A DNA stretch of 37,425 bases from Thioalkalivibrio sp. HK1 (GTDB lineage: Bacteria > Pseudomonadota > Gammaproteobacteria > HK1). The notes below the pieces were generated by a model, which was given only the letters and a program-made list of their open reading frames with translations, had not been told where the DNA came from and ran no database searches. Below are positions 7,481 to 15,258 of the stretch, piece after piece. Position numbers and translations under genes: made by a program. Position 1 is the stretch's first letter. Each line of letters begins with the position of its first letter. The stretch is from assembly GCA_000583135.1 (NCBI GenBank), contig JFBG01000051.1:1-37425 (forward strand). Direction: 5' to 3'.

Positions 7481-7796
7481 GGTTCCTCCTCGGGCTTTTG
7501 GGTTTGCAATGGGATCCGGCGAGATTGATCTTGCGACCCTGGCATTTCGACTTGCGCTGCGATCCTCGCCGGCCGAGACGAGAGCGGGTAGTCAAGAAGG
7601 GATAGGGTAGGGAATTTATCCCCTTGCCGTTCGATTTCAACCCTGATCCAGGACCGATGCCATCGCCGATTCATAAGCGATGAGAGATCGTAGATCTTGT
7701 ATCGAAGGCCTTTCAAGGCGACACTATCGGCACCGAAGGGGATGCCGGGCATGTTCCGATCGCCCGAACTTTTTTTTCGAAGAGGAGAGTTTTGCC
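7481..7796. promoter_or_regulatory. Divergent intergenic region between the BKACE gene and the partner/PIN island
   Basis: About 316 bp separate the minus-strand catabolic genes from the plus-strand island. No gene is supported. On the minus strand a TTGACT element lies about 100 bp before the BKACE start, without a convincing -10 box. On the plus strand the last ~110 bp resemble the DNA before the second island copy, including TTGTAT at 7697-7702. The -10 equivalent (GATAAT at the second copy) reads GACACT here. Confidence 0.4.
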
Positions 7797-8592
7797 GTGA
7801 CCGAAGTCTACGTACTGCGTATCGATGCCATTGATCCAAAAGCCATCACCTTGGCGCGACTGGCGAAGTATCTGGATCGCTTCGCCAAAATTCTCGGCCA
7901 CGAGGAAGGGGTGCATTTGGACGAGATCCGCTCGGGGCGCACGAATATCGTTTGCCGGATCGATCCGAATCACGCCAAGGTCGTCAGCGAGAGCCTGCAA
8001 GCGCTTGTCGGTGGTCAAGGGGCGAAGGTTTCTCGATCCGCTTATGGGAGCATGATGAAGATGCTGGCGAAAGATAAAGCGAAGGCGATGATATTCGAAG
8101 GTGATGATATTCGAAGGTGATGGAAACGGCGCACCGGGTAAGGAGGTCGTCGGTTTTTCGCGGGCGCTCCCTCGCCTCGAGGGTGAGATGGAAGTGATCG
8201 AGCATGATGATGAGATCAGTGGGCGTTTGATCGATATTGACGCGGAGGGTGATCGGGCAAAAATTCGACTCCGGGAGGAGGATCGGATTTATACCGGTAT
8301 TCGTGCGAGGCGGGAGATTGCAGAAAAGATGGCAATCCACCTCTATCGACCGGTGCGCGTATTCGGTGACTCGGTTTGGACCCGAAGCGCGGAAGGGTTT
8401 TGGGATCTGAAAGAAATCGATGTCGTCGATTTCAAATTGCTCGAAGAGACGAGTCTTCTCGAGGTCTTCGACAATATCCGCAAAATCGAAGGCATGGAGT
8501 GGCGGGAATTCGATGACCCCCAAGCGGCGTTCCATGTGCTTCGGCACGGCCCATGGCCTGTGGTAACTGGAAAAGGGGCGAATCGCAGTTAG
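7797..8592 (+). pseudogene. Frameshifted first copy of the PIN-partner protein
   Basis: Read from a GTG at 7797 (ribosome-binding site GAGGAG), the protein matches the downstream 246-aa paralogue closely through its N-terminal 95 residues, then ends at 8120. The rest continues in another frame to 8592 with the same C-terminal pattern (DRIYTGI, ending in WREFDDPQAAFH). The break is an exact 16-bp tandem duplication at 8087-8118. Removing one unit restores a single 259-residue frame. The lesion therefore looks recent. I see no known domain name for the family. The first half has a conserved L-x-R-L-A-K-Y-L-D-R-F-A-K-I-L-G helix, and the second half is a predicted beta-rich domain. No PIN gene follows this copy. 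It may be inactive, make a truncated N-terminal domain, or revert by slippage. Confidence 0.85.
8087..8122 (+). repeat. 16-bp tandem duplication causing the frameshift
   Basis: The unit GATGATATTCGAAGGT occurs at 8087-8102 and 8103-8118, followed by GATG of a partial third unit. Sixteen is not a multiple of three, so the reading frame shifts. The paralogue at 8912 has a single corresponding segment. The GATG ends of the unit could have allowed strand slippage. Confidence 0.95.
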
Positions 8593-8911
8593 GTCGTCCG
8601 GCGGTGGGGTTTCGTATCTGGAGATTGGATGATCATCGCATCGCTTGCGTATCGATCACTGCCGGCCGAAAAAAGGATGGGTTGAATGATGCTTGATTGC
8701 ACTTTTGATTGCCAAGGCAGCACGCGGGCGTTGGCGGAGCGGGCATCGGGGCGGTTTCGGAGACGATCAAATGCGATCAGGTGTGAGAAAGAGTTCGTAG
8801 GTCTTGTATCGAGGGTCTTGAAAAGGCGATAATATCCACAATGTCGATACCGAAACCAAGGATGCAGGGCTTCACCGAGCAGTGGAGTCTTTTTTCGAAG
8901 GAGGATTTTCC
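8593..8911. other. Intergenic region upstream of the second partner copy, possible promoter and gene remnant
   Basis: There is no intact gene in these 319 bp. A candidate promoter reads TTGTAT at 8804-8809 and GATAAT at 8828-8833, with 18 bp between them. The segment from about 8796 to 8911 is similar to that before the first copy, so the duplication covered the upstream region. Around 8660-8690 a stretch ending AAAAGGATGGGTTGA resembles the last bases of the PIN gene and what follows it (10155-10192). That could be a trace of a deleted PIN copy; the similarity is short and uncertain. Confidence 0.4.
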
Positions 8912-9652
8912 ATGACCGAAAGCTATGTGCTGCATATCGATGCCCTCGATCCGAAGGCTCTCCCGTTGTCGCGATTGGCGAAGTATCTGGATCGCTTCGC
9001 CAAAATTCTCGGCCACGAGGAAGGGGTGCATTTGGACGGGGTCCGCTCGGGGAGCACGAATATCGTTTGCCGGATCGATCCGAGTCACGCCAAGATCGTT
9101 GGTGAGAGTCTGCAAGCACTTGTCGATGGTCAAGGGGCAAAAACCTCTCGATCCGCATATGAGGGCATGATGAAAATGCTGGCGAAAGATAAAGCCGAAG
9201 CGGCGATATTCAAAGGTGATGAAAGCGGCGCATCAGGCAAAAGGATCATTGATTTTTCTCGGGCACTTCCTTGCGACGAGATAGAGGTGATCGAGCATGA
9301 TAATGAGATCAGCGGATATTTGATCGGCATCGATGCAAAGAGCGATCTAGCAAAGATTCGACTTCGAGAGGGAGATCGGATTTATACCGGTATTCATGCT
9401 AAGCGGGAGATTGCAGAAAGGATGGCAAGCCATCTTTATCGGCCGGTGCGTGTATTCGGTGATGCGGTTTGGACCCGTAATATGGAAGGTTTTTGGGATT
9501 TGAAAAAAATCGAGATTGTCGATTTCATGCCGCTTGAAGAGGTTGATATTGTTGATATTTTCGAGAAGTTCCGGAATGTTGAAGGAATGAAATGGCGGGA
9601 ATTCGACGACCCCCAAGCGGCGTTCCATGCGCTTCGACATGGCCCGGAATGA
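8912..9652 (+). CDS. Uncharacterised ~250-aa partner of PIN nuclease (intact copy)
   Basis: This 246-aa protein has no signal peptide or membrane segment. Two regions are visible. Residues 1-95 include a helix LSRLAKYLDRFAKILG (19-34) and the segment VHLDGVRSGSTNIVCRI (39-55). Residues 122-210 form a predicted beta-rich domain with RLREGDRIYTGI-like and MEGFWDLKKIEIVDF features. The tail reads WREFDDPQAAFHALRHG. I recall uncharacterised proteins with this pattern beside PIN genes but know no assigned function. The ATG at 8912 has an AAGGAGG at 8898-8904; a GTG at 8882 is less likely. It stops nine bases before the PIN gene, so the two are cotranscribed and probably coupled. A role as antitoxin, regulator or RNA-binding partner of the nuclease is inference. 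It is larger than usual VapB antitoxins and lacks an obvious DNA-binding motif. Confidence 0.8.
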   Translation: MTESYVLHIDALDPKALPLSRLAKYLDRFAKILGHEEGVHLDGVRSGSTNIVCRIDPSHAKIVGESLQALVDGQGAKTSRSAYEGMMKMLAKDKAEAAIFKGDESGASGKRIIDFSRALPCDEIEVIEHDNEISGYLIGIDAKSDLAKIRLREGDRIYTGIHAKREIAERMASHLYRPVRVFGDAVWTRNMEGFWDLKKIEIVDFMPLEEVDIVDIFEKFRNVEGMKWREFDDPQAAFHALRHGPE

Positions 9653-9661
9653 GAGAAACCG

Positions 9662-10177
9662 ATGATGGCTTTCGATACGTCGATTATCTCATTGGTAATC
9701 GATGACTCACGCAGTAGTATGACCTATCCGAAAACAAGGGACCCAGTCGAGCGCCCCGGTGATCGGGTGAGGTATCTACTTTCGAGTCTTGCGAGGGACA
9801 AGAAGGCGATCTTGCTGCCGGCTCCGGTGGTGTCGGAGCTGCTCATATACTCGGAGGAAAAAGCAATGGAGTTGTTTCGGCATCTGCATAGTAAAAATAT
9901 ATTTCGAATCGCGGCATTCGATACTAGAGCCGCTTTGGAGATGGCACGATCTGCTCGGGAAAAAATAAAGCGCGACGGTAGTATTTCTGGATTCCATTTC
10001 GAAGAAAATATCTCCCGGAATAAAATCAAGGTCGATTATCAGATCGTGGCGATTGCCCTTACCCAAGGAGCCAAAGCGATCTACTCACAAGATCGGCACC
10101 TCAACAATCACTCCAAGCGCTGTGGGTTGGAGGTGCGCACGATCACGGATATTGATTTGCCGCCGTCCGATATCTAA
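9662..10177 (+). CDS. PIN-domain ribonuclease, VapC-like
   Basis: This 171-aa protein has the acidic quartet of a PIN domain: Asp5 in FDTSIIS, Glu59 in VVSELLIYS, Asp125 in KVDYQIVAIAL and Asp144 in IYSQDRHLN. These residues bind Mg2+ or Mn2+ for RNA cleavage. At 171 residues it is longer than typical VapC toxins (about 130), with an insertion after the first strand (residues 15-40). Its codon use is more A/T-rich than the surrounding core genes, which suggests transfer. It follows the 246-aa partner by nine bases with no strong ribosome-binding site, so translation probably depends on the partner gene. Start may be the ATG at 9662 or the next at 9665. The RNA target and whether it is toxic alone are unknown. 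Confidence 0.88.
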   Translation: MMAFDTSIISLVIDDSRSSMTYPKTRDPVERPGDRVRYLLSSLARDKKAILLPAPVVSELLIYSEEKAMELFRHLHSKNIFRIAAFDTRAALEMARSAREKIKRDGSISGFHFEENISRNKIKVDYQIVAIALTQGAKAIYSQDRHLNNHSKRCGLEVRTITDIDLPPSDI

Positions 10178-10227
10178 ATAAAGGATGGATTGATAGTGAA
10201 CGGGATCAAAGACCGGCGACGATCGAT

Positions 10228-11436
10228 ATGGCTGGAATCATCGGCAAAGTGAACGATATACCCAATCCACATCCTTCGGCTTGCGCGCGCATGCAAGGCG
10301 TGCAGGCCCCGATCATTCCTCGGATCGGCGAGCTCGTTCGCGCTTATCCGGGCACCATCTCCTTGGGGCAGGGCATCGTTCATTATCCTCCGCCCGAGAC
10401 CGCTTGCGATGCTCTGCGCGATTTTTTCGAAGATCCGCAGCGGCATCAATACCAGCACGAGCTCGGCCTTCCGCAGCTGCGAGCGTGCATCGAATCGAAA
10501 CTCGAAAATGAAAACGCCATCGATGGCGATCGCTTCGCCTTGATGGTCACCGCCGGCGGAAATATGGCTTTTTTGACCGTTCTTTTGGCGATCTGCGATG
10601 CCGGCGATGAAGTGATCTTGGTACGGCCTTGGTTTTTCAATCACGAGATGGCGGTGCGCAGCGTCGGCGCCTTGCCGGTGGTGGTTTCGACGCGCGAAGA
10701 CTACCAGCTCGATCTCGATGCCATCCGGCGGGCTGTCGGCCCTCGCACTCGGGCGATCGTTACCGTTTCTCCCAACAATCCCACCGGCGCCGTCTACCTC
10801 GAAGAGGATTTGCGGGCGGTCAATGCCCTGTGCGAGGAGCGAGGATTGTTCCATATCAGCGACGAGGTCTACGAATATTTCGTTTTCGAAGGAGCCCGTC
10901 ATTTCTCTCCCGCTTCGATTCCCGGGGCCGAGACCCACACCATCGCCATCCATTCCCTCAGCAAAGCCTACGGGTTTGCCAGTTGGCGAGTGGGGTATAT
11001 GGTTTTCCCCAAGATATTGCTCGAATCCATCAAGAAAATCCAAGATACCAATATCATCTGCGTGCCGGTGATCTCCCAGCATGCGGCGATCGAAGTATTG
11101 GGTGCGGGAAGACAATGGGTGCAAGAAAGGATGAAGGGGATCGCCTCGGTGCGGCGGCGGGCTCTCGATGCTCTTTTGCGCCTCGATGGGCAGGTGATCG
11201 TGCCGCGAACGCAAGGGGCTTTTTACTTTTTCGTGCGCATTTGCGAAGGCGGTGATTCTTTGCATCTGGCCGAGTTCTTGATCCGCGAGCACGGGGTTGC
11301 GGTGATCCCCGGTGTCGCTTTCGGGGTGGAAGAGGGCTGTTATTTGCGGATCGGCTACGGGGCGGTGGATGGTGCGGCGATGGATGAGGGGATGCGGCGC
11401 TTGGGCGCGGGATTGGCGGATCCGAGGAGGCCTTAA
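10228..11436 (+). CDS. PLP-dependent aminotransferase, class I/II
   Basis: This 402-aa protein of the aspartate-aminotransferase fold has GTISLGQGIVHYPPP near the N-terminus, the VSPNNPTGAVY motif, ISDEVYEYFVF with the PLP-ring aspartate, the Schiff-base lysine in HSLSKAYGFASWRVGY, and a C-terminal LRIGYG arginine motif for the substrate carboxylate. It would transfer an amino group between an amino acid and a 2-oxo acid; the substrate cannot be read from sequence. The assigned ATG gives about 20 residues before the conserved MQGVQAPIIPRIGEL segment, whose Met at 10291 is a possible shorter start. No good ribosome-binding site precedes 10228. It lies 50 bp after the PIN gene and convergent with trmL, and marks the return to housekeeping-type sequence. 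Confidence 0.85.
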   Translation: MAGIIGKVNDIPNPHPSACARMQGVQAPIIPRIGELVRAYPGTISLGQGIVHYPPPETACDALRDFFEDPQRHQYQHELGLPQLRACIESKLENENAIDGDRFALMVTAGGNMAFLTVLLAICDAGDEVILVRPWFFNHEMAVRSVGALPVVVSTREDYQLDLDAIRRAVGPRTRAIVTVSPNNPTGAVYLEEDLRAVNALCEERGLFHISDEVYEYFVFEGARHFSPASIPGAETHTIAIHSLSKAYGFASWRVGYMVFPKILLESIKKIQDTNIICVPVISQHAAIEVLGAGRQWVQERMKGIASVRRRALDALLRLDGQVIVPRTQGAFYFFVRICEGGDSLHLAEFLIREHGVAVIPGVAFGVEEGCYLRIGYGAVDGAAMDEGMRRLGAGLADPRRP

Positions 11437-11534
11437 TGGCTCGTCTCCATCGACGATCCGACGAGGGTCGCTCCTATCGAGACAGCCTCATATATGAGAA
11501 AGCCGGAGTCGAGTTGCGGTTGGGCCGGTTTCGT

Positions 11535-12005
11535 CTAGAGTCGATCTGCACCTTCGAATGCGCATTGGCGCCAAGCCTCGTAAGCGACGACGGCCACCGC
11601 ATTGGAGAGGTTGAGGCTGCGATTGCCCGGGCGCATCGGAATGCGCAGCTGTCGCTCGCAAGGGAAGCGATCGAGCATGTCGATGGGAAGCCCTCGGGTT
11701 TCCGGGCCGAAGAGAAAGGCATCCCCGGTGCGGAATTCGGTGGCGAAGCACGATGCGCCGGCGCGAGTCGAGAAAGCGAAAATTCGAGGCGGAGAGATGC
11801 GCGAGAGAAAAACGTCGAAATTCTCGTGCTCTTGTACCCGGGCCGCCTCGTGATAATCAAGCCCGGCGCGACGAAGGCGTGCTTCGTTTAGATAAAATCC
11901 CAAGGGATGGATGAGATGCAGATCGCTGCCGGTGTTGGCGCAAAGCCTTATGATATTCCCGGTATTGGGAGGGATTTCAGGTTGATAGAGAACGATGTGA
12001 AACAT
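11535..12005 (-). CDS. trmL: tRNA (cytidine/uridine-34-2'-O)-methyltransferase TrmL
   Basis: This 156-aa SPOUT methyltransferase has the expected length. The N-terminus MFHIVLYQPEIPPNTGNIIR, the RRAGLDYHE segment, the LFGPETRGLP knot motif and the terminal SLNLSNAVAVVAYEAWRQ motif are all diagnostic. It methylates the 2'-OH of the wobble nucleotide of leucine tRNAs. The start matches the family exactly. Its ATG (12005-12003) lies in the same CATG tetranucleotide as the pyrD start on the other strand, so the two divergent genes overlap by two bases. Each must carry its promoter and ribosome-binding site inside the other gene; GAGG about ten bases upstream on the minus strand could serve trmL. 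Confidence 0.95.
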   Translation of the reverse strand: MFHIVLYQPEIPPNTGNIIRLCANTGSDLHLIHPLGFYLNEARLRRAGLDYHEAARVQEHENFDVFLSRISPPRIFAFSTRAGASCFATEFRTGDAFLFGPETRGLPIDMLDRFPCERQLRIPMRPGNRSLNLSNAVAVVAYEAWRQCAFEGADRL

Positions 12006-12957
12006 GACCCCGGATCCTCATGATCGCAGGTCCCTAAGGACCGATTTCTGCGGCCTTGCCTTCGATACCCCATTGGTGCTGCTTTCCGGGTGCGTGGGTT
12101 TCGGCGAGGAATATACGCGCATCGAGGGCTTTTCGAATCGGGATGCAGGGGCTATTTGCCTCAAGGGCACCACCTTGCATCCGCGCTTGGGCAACGATCC
12201 GCCCAGGGTGCGAGAAACCCCGTCGGGCATGCTGAACTCCATCGGTTTGCAGAACCCCGGGGCGCGAGCGGTGATCGACGAGATCCTGCCTCGTCTCGAT
12301 TTCAGCGAAACCCGCTTCATTGCCAATCTCTCCGGCTCCACCGTCGAGGAGTATGCGGATCTCGCTCGTTGCTTCGACGATTCTCCGATCGATGCCATCG
12401 AGATCAATATCTCCTGTCCCAATGTGCGCGCCGGGGGCGTTGCTTTCGGCAACGATCCCGAGATGTCGCAAAGGGTGGTGGAGGTCTGCCGCAAGGAAAC
12501 ATCCAAGCCGCTGATCATCAAACTCTCGCCGAATCAAACGGATATCGCGAGCAACGCTCGAGGCTGCATCGAGGCCGGGGCGGACGCTCTGGCGGTGGTC
12601 AATACCTTCATGGGCATGGCCATCGATGTCGAATCTCGCAAGCCCCTGCTCGGGGCGGGCCAAGGCGGGCTCTCCGGCCCGGCGATCAAACCGATGGCAC
12701 TCCTCAAGGTGCATCAAGTGTATCGGGTGGCCAAGCCGCACGGCATTCCGATCATCGGCCAGGGGGGGATCGTTTCGGCCGAGGATGCCCTCGAGTTCAT
12801 GATCGCCGGAGCCAGCGCGGTGGGGATCGGCACCGCGCTTTTTTACGATCCTTTGGTATGCGTGCGCATCAACGAGGGGCTTGTGGATTATCTCAAGCGT
12901 CATCGGATCGATGGCATCGATCGGATCGTCGGCACCTTGGAATCGAAGGATCGCTGA
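12004..12957 (+). CDS. pyrD: Dihydroorotate dehydrogenase, class 1B-type catalytic subunit
   Basis: This 317-aa FMN TIM-barrel enzyme oxidises dihydroorotate to orotate in pyrimidine synthesis. Seen in order are GAICLKGTTLHPRLGN, the MLNSIGLQNPG substrate loop, EINISCPNVRAGG with the class-1 catalytic cysteine, the LSPNQTDI lysine/asparagine strand, GGLSGPAIKP, and the FMN phosphate motif IIGQGGIVSAEDALEFMIAGASAVGIGTAL. A cysteine base and the absence of an N-terminal membrane helix indicate class 1, most like 1B, which normally uses a PyrK iron-sulfur partner; no pyrK lies in this window. The ATG at 12004 is the only in-frame start near the conserved N-terminus and overlaps the trmL start. 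It converges with the TPR gene 67 bp downstream. Confidence 0.93.
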   Translation: MTPDPHDRRSLRTDFCGLAFDTPLVLLSGCVGFGEEYTRIEGFSNRDAGAICLKGTTLHPRLGNDPPRVRETPSGMLNSIGLQNPGARAVIDEILPRLDFSETRFIANLSGSTVEEYADLARCFDDSPIDAIEINISCPNVRAGGVAFGNDPEMSQRVVEVCRKETSKPLIIKLSPNQTDIASNARGCIEAGADALAVVNTFMGMAIDVESRKPLLGAGQGGLSGPAIKPMALLKVHQVYRVAKPHGIPIIGQGGIVSAEDALEFMIAGASAVGIGTALFYDPLVCVRINEGLVDYLKRHRIDGIDRIVGTLESKDR

Positions 12958-12978
12958 GGATCGAGGCGGTCCGATCAG

Positions 12979-12998
12979 GTATCCGTATCCGTATCCGT
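12979..12998. repeat. Hexanucleotide microsatellite (GTATCC)3
   Basis: Three perfect GTATCC units followed by GT lie in the 67-bp gap between the convergent pyrD and TPR genes. No terminator with a T-run is evident in the same gap. Confidence 0.9.
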
Positions 12999-13024
12999 GA
13001 TAAAGATCGATCCGCTCGTTGACA

Positions 13025-13366
13025 CTAAGAATTCGAAGATGCGATCTCGCGCTCGATGCGGCGCAAAAACACTTCCATCTCTTTGCTCGCTTGGCGATCC
13101 CCTTTGGCCGTTGCGGCCTCGATCCCCTGCTTCCAAGCCAGCGCAGCCCCCGCCCGGTCGCTGGCTTGGCCTCGCGCCTTGCCCAGCATCTTCCATGCTG
13201 CGGACCAAGCCGGATTCATCGCGACCGCCCGCTCGAGTTCCCTCGCCGCCGCTGCCGGATCGCCCCCGTCGAGATAGGCCTTGCCGAGCCCGAAGCGCGC
13301 CATCGGTCCGTCCTTGCCGCTTTCGATCAGCGCCTTGAAATTGCGAATCAGATGATCGGAGTCCAT
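13025..13366 (-). CDS. Small TPR-repeat protein
   Basis: This 113-aa protein consists almost entirely of tetratricopeptide helices. An ARFGLGKAYLDGGDPAAAARELERAVAMNPAW repeat (about 22-54) is followed by a second, AAWKMLGKARGQASDRAGAALAWKQGIEAA (about 55-85), and a helical tail. No signal peptide or membrane helix is present, so it is probably a cytoplasmic adaptor; the partner is unknown. It is the last gene of the minus-strand run, 32 bp after trkH, and is likely cotranscribed with it. The ribosome-binding site is poor. Confidence 0.85.
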   Translation of the reverse strand: MDSDHLIRNFKALIESGKDGPMARFGLGKAYLDGGDPAAAARELERAVAMNPAWSAAWKMLGKARGQASDRAGAALAWKQGIEAATAKGDRQASKEMEVFLRRIEREIASSNS

Positions 13367-13398
13367 GGCTTTCGGATTCTCATCGTCGATTTTTTAGA

Positions 13399-15048
13399 TC
13401 AGTCGCGCCAGAAGGTCGGCGACATCAGCACCAAGAGGGTGAAGATTTCCAGTCTTCCCAAGAGCATGGCCAGCGCGAGCAGCCATTTCGCGAAGTCGTT
13501 GATTCCGGCGTAGTGTTGTCCCACATCACCGAGCCCCGGACCCATATTGTTGATGCAGGCGGCGACGGCGGAAAAGGCGCTTACTTGGTCAAGACCGGTC
13601 ATCATCAACGCCAAGAGGAGCAGGGAAAATACCAGCACGTAGGCGGCGAAAAATCCCCACACCGCATCGATCACTCGGGTGGGCAGGACGGTTTTGCCGA
13701 TCTTGACCGGGACCAAGGCATTGGGATGGACCAGCCGGGTGATCTCCCTTCCCATCTGCTTGAAGAGCATCAATACCCGGATCGCCTTAAGCCCGCCCCC
13801 GGTGGAACTTGCGCAGCCCCCGATGAAGCTGGCGAAGATCAGCAGCACCGGCAGGAAGCCGGGCCAGGCATGGTAGCTCGTGGTGGTAAAACCGGTGGTG
13901 GTGCTGATCGATACCGCTTGGAAGATCCCGTTGCGAAGCGCGCTCCAAGGATCTTCGAAAATTCCGGATAGGTAGAGGATCGCCGAGCAGATCGCGGCGA
14001 CCGCGGCCAGCACCAGCAAGTAAAAGCGAAGTTCGGGATCCTCCCGATAGTCGCTGAATCGGGATGTCCGAAGCGCGAACGAGAAGTGGTTTGCGATGCG
14101 CTTGGGCAGCGAGCGCAATAACGAAGGCAGTGAATACAGGCTATGAAAATCCTTGCGCCAACGGGGCACCCAGGGATTCCAAACCTTGAAGTGCAAGGCG
14201 AAGTTCATGCCCGCGGCGATCATGAAAACGATCGCCGCCATCTCGATCCATGGATCGTCGAAGTGGCCGAGGCTGGCATCGTGGGTGGAAAAGCCGCCGA
14301 TCGAGACCGTGGACAGCGCATGGGAAATGGCGTCGAATCCGCTCATTCCCGCAAGGTGGTAGGCACCGGCACAGGCCACGGTCAATACGAGGTAGATCAT
14401 CCACAGGGCCTTGGCGGTGCTGGCGATGCGCGGCTTGAGCCTCGATTCCTTGATCGGCCCCGGGGTCTCGGCGCGGTAGAGCTGCATGCCCCCGATACCG
14501 AGCATCGGCACGATGGCGACCGCGAGCACGATGATCCCCATGCCTCCGAGCCATTGCAGGAGTTGGCGATAGATGAGGATCGCCTTCGGCAGGTCGTCGA
14601 GACCGGTGATGACCGTCGCCCCCGTCGTGGTCAGCCCCGAGACGGATTCGAAGATCGCATCGGTAATCGACATCTCGAGGTGCGGGCTCAATGCCAGCGG
14701 GATGCTGCCGGATATCCCGAGCACCAGCCAGAACATGGCCACGATCACGAAACCGTCCTTGATCCGAAGTTCGTCTTTGATTCCGGGTCGGGCGATTCGT
14801 CGGACCTTCGAACGGGCGAAGGTCAAAGGGCGAAAGAGGAAAAGGGACAAACCGATGACGAGATGGACGAAAAAGGCGATGACGAAAGGCGATGCGGAGT
14901 TCTCCTGGTAGAGGTAGGCCACGCCGATCGGCGGCACCATGACGAATCCGAAACCGATCAGTAGCAGGCCCAAGGTGCTCCGGATAAGCCCTCTTCTTGT
15001 CGAGGGCTCGAGATGGGCGGATAGGTGATCTCGCTCTTGCGATCTCAT
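13399..15048 (-). CDS. trkH: Trk potassium uptake channel, membrane subunit TrkH
   Basis: This integral membrane protein carries four pore-loop repeats of the SKT family: [31 protein letters not shown] and [12 protein letters not shown], each with the filter glycine. About ten hydrophobic segments are visible, starting with [20 protein letters not shown]. It conducts K+ into the cell under control of TrkA. I chose the ATG at 15048 (549 aa) because an upstream start at 15114 adds 22 residues of unlikely sequence; E. coli TrkH is about 483 aa, so even this start leaves a charged N-terminal extension. It follows trkA by about 210 bp on the same strand. Confidence 0.93.
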   Translation of the reverse strand: MRSQERDHLSAHLEPSTRRGLIRSTLGLLLIGFGFVMVPPIGVAYLYQENSASPFVIAFFVHLVIGLSLFLFRPLTFARSKVRRIARPGIKDELRIKDGFVIVAMFWLVLGISGSIPLALSPHLEMSITDAIFESVSGLTTTGATVITGLDDLPKAILIYRQLLQWLGGMGIIVLAVAIVPMLGIGGMQLYRAETPGPIKESRLKPRIASTAKALWMIYLVLTVACAGAYHLAGMSGFDAISHALSTVSIGGFSTHDASLGHFDDPWIEMAAIVFMIAAGMNFALHFKVWNPWVPRWRKDFHSLYSLPSLLRSLPKRIANHFSFALRTSRFSDYREDPELRFYLLVLAAVAAICSAILYLSGIFEDPWSALRNGIFQAVSISTTTGFTTTSYHAWPGFLPVLLIFASFIGGCASSTGGGLKAIRVLMLFKQMGREITRLVHPNALVPVKIGKTVLPTRVIDAVWGFFAAYVLVFSLLLLALMMTGLDQVSAFSAVAACINNMGPGLGDVGQHYAGINDFAKWLLALAMLLGRLEIFTLLVLMSPTFWRD

Positions 15049-15258
15049 GGCAAGGCATGGTCTCCGAAAAGAGGTCTTTAATAGTGCGATATCGAAAAAA
15101 GACGGGTTCGGCATTGATAAGGGCGTCGGCGCATTCGGCGCTTCGTCTCGCCCCTTTTTCGGGCAAGGCCAGTGAGCGGAAGCCTCGCCCCGGCAGGATG
15201 AGCCCCGGCTTCTTCGGCTTTCGGGCTTTGCGCTCGCTCTTGCCCGTTCTTGCCAAAA

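Noticed and set aside
7797..8120. Independent short gene rather than a broken one
   Set aside because: The downstream frame continues the same protein, and the break coincides exactly with a 16-bp duplication absent from the paralogue.
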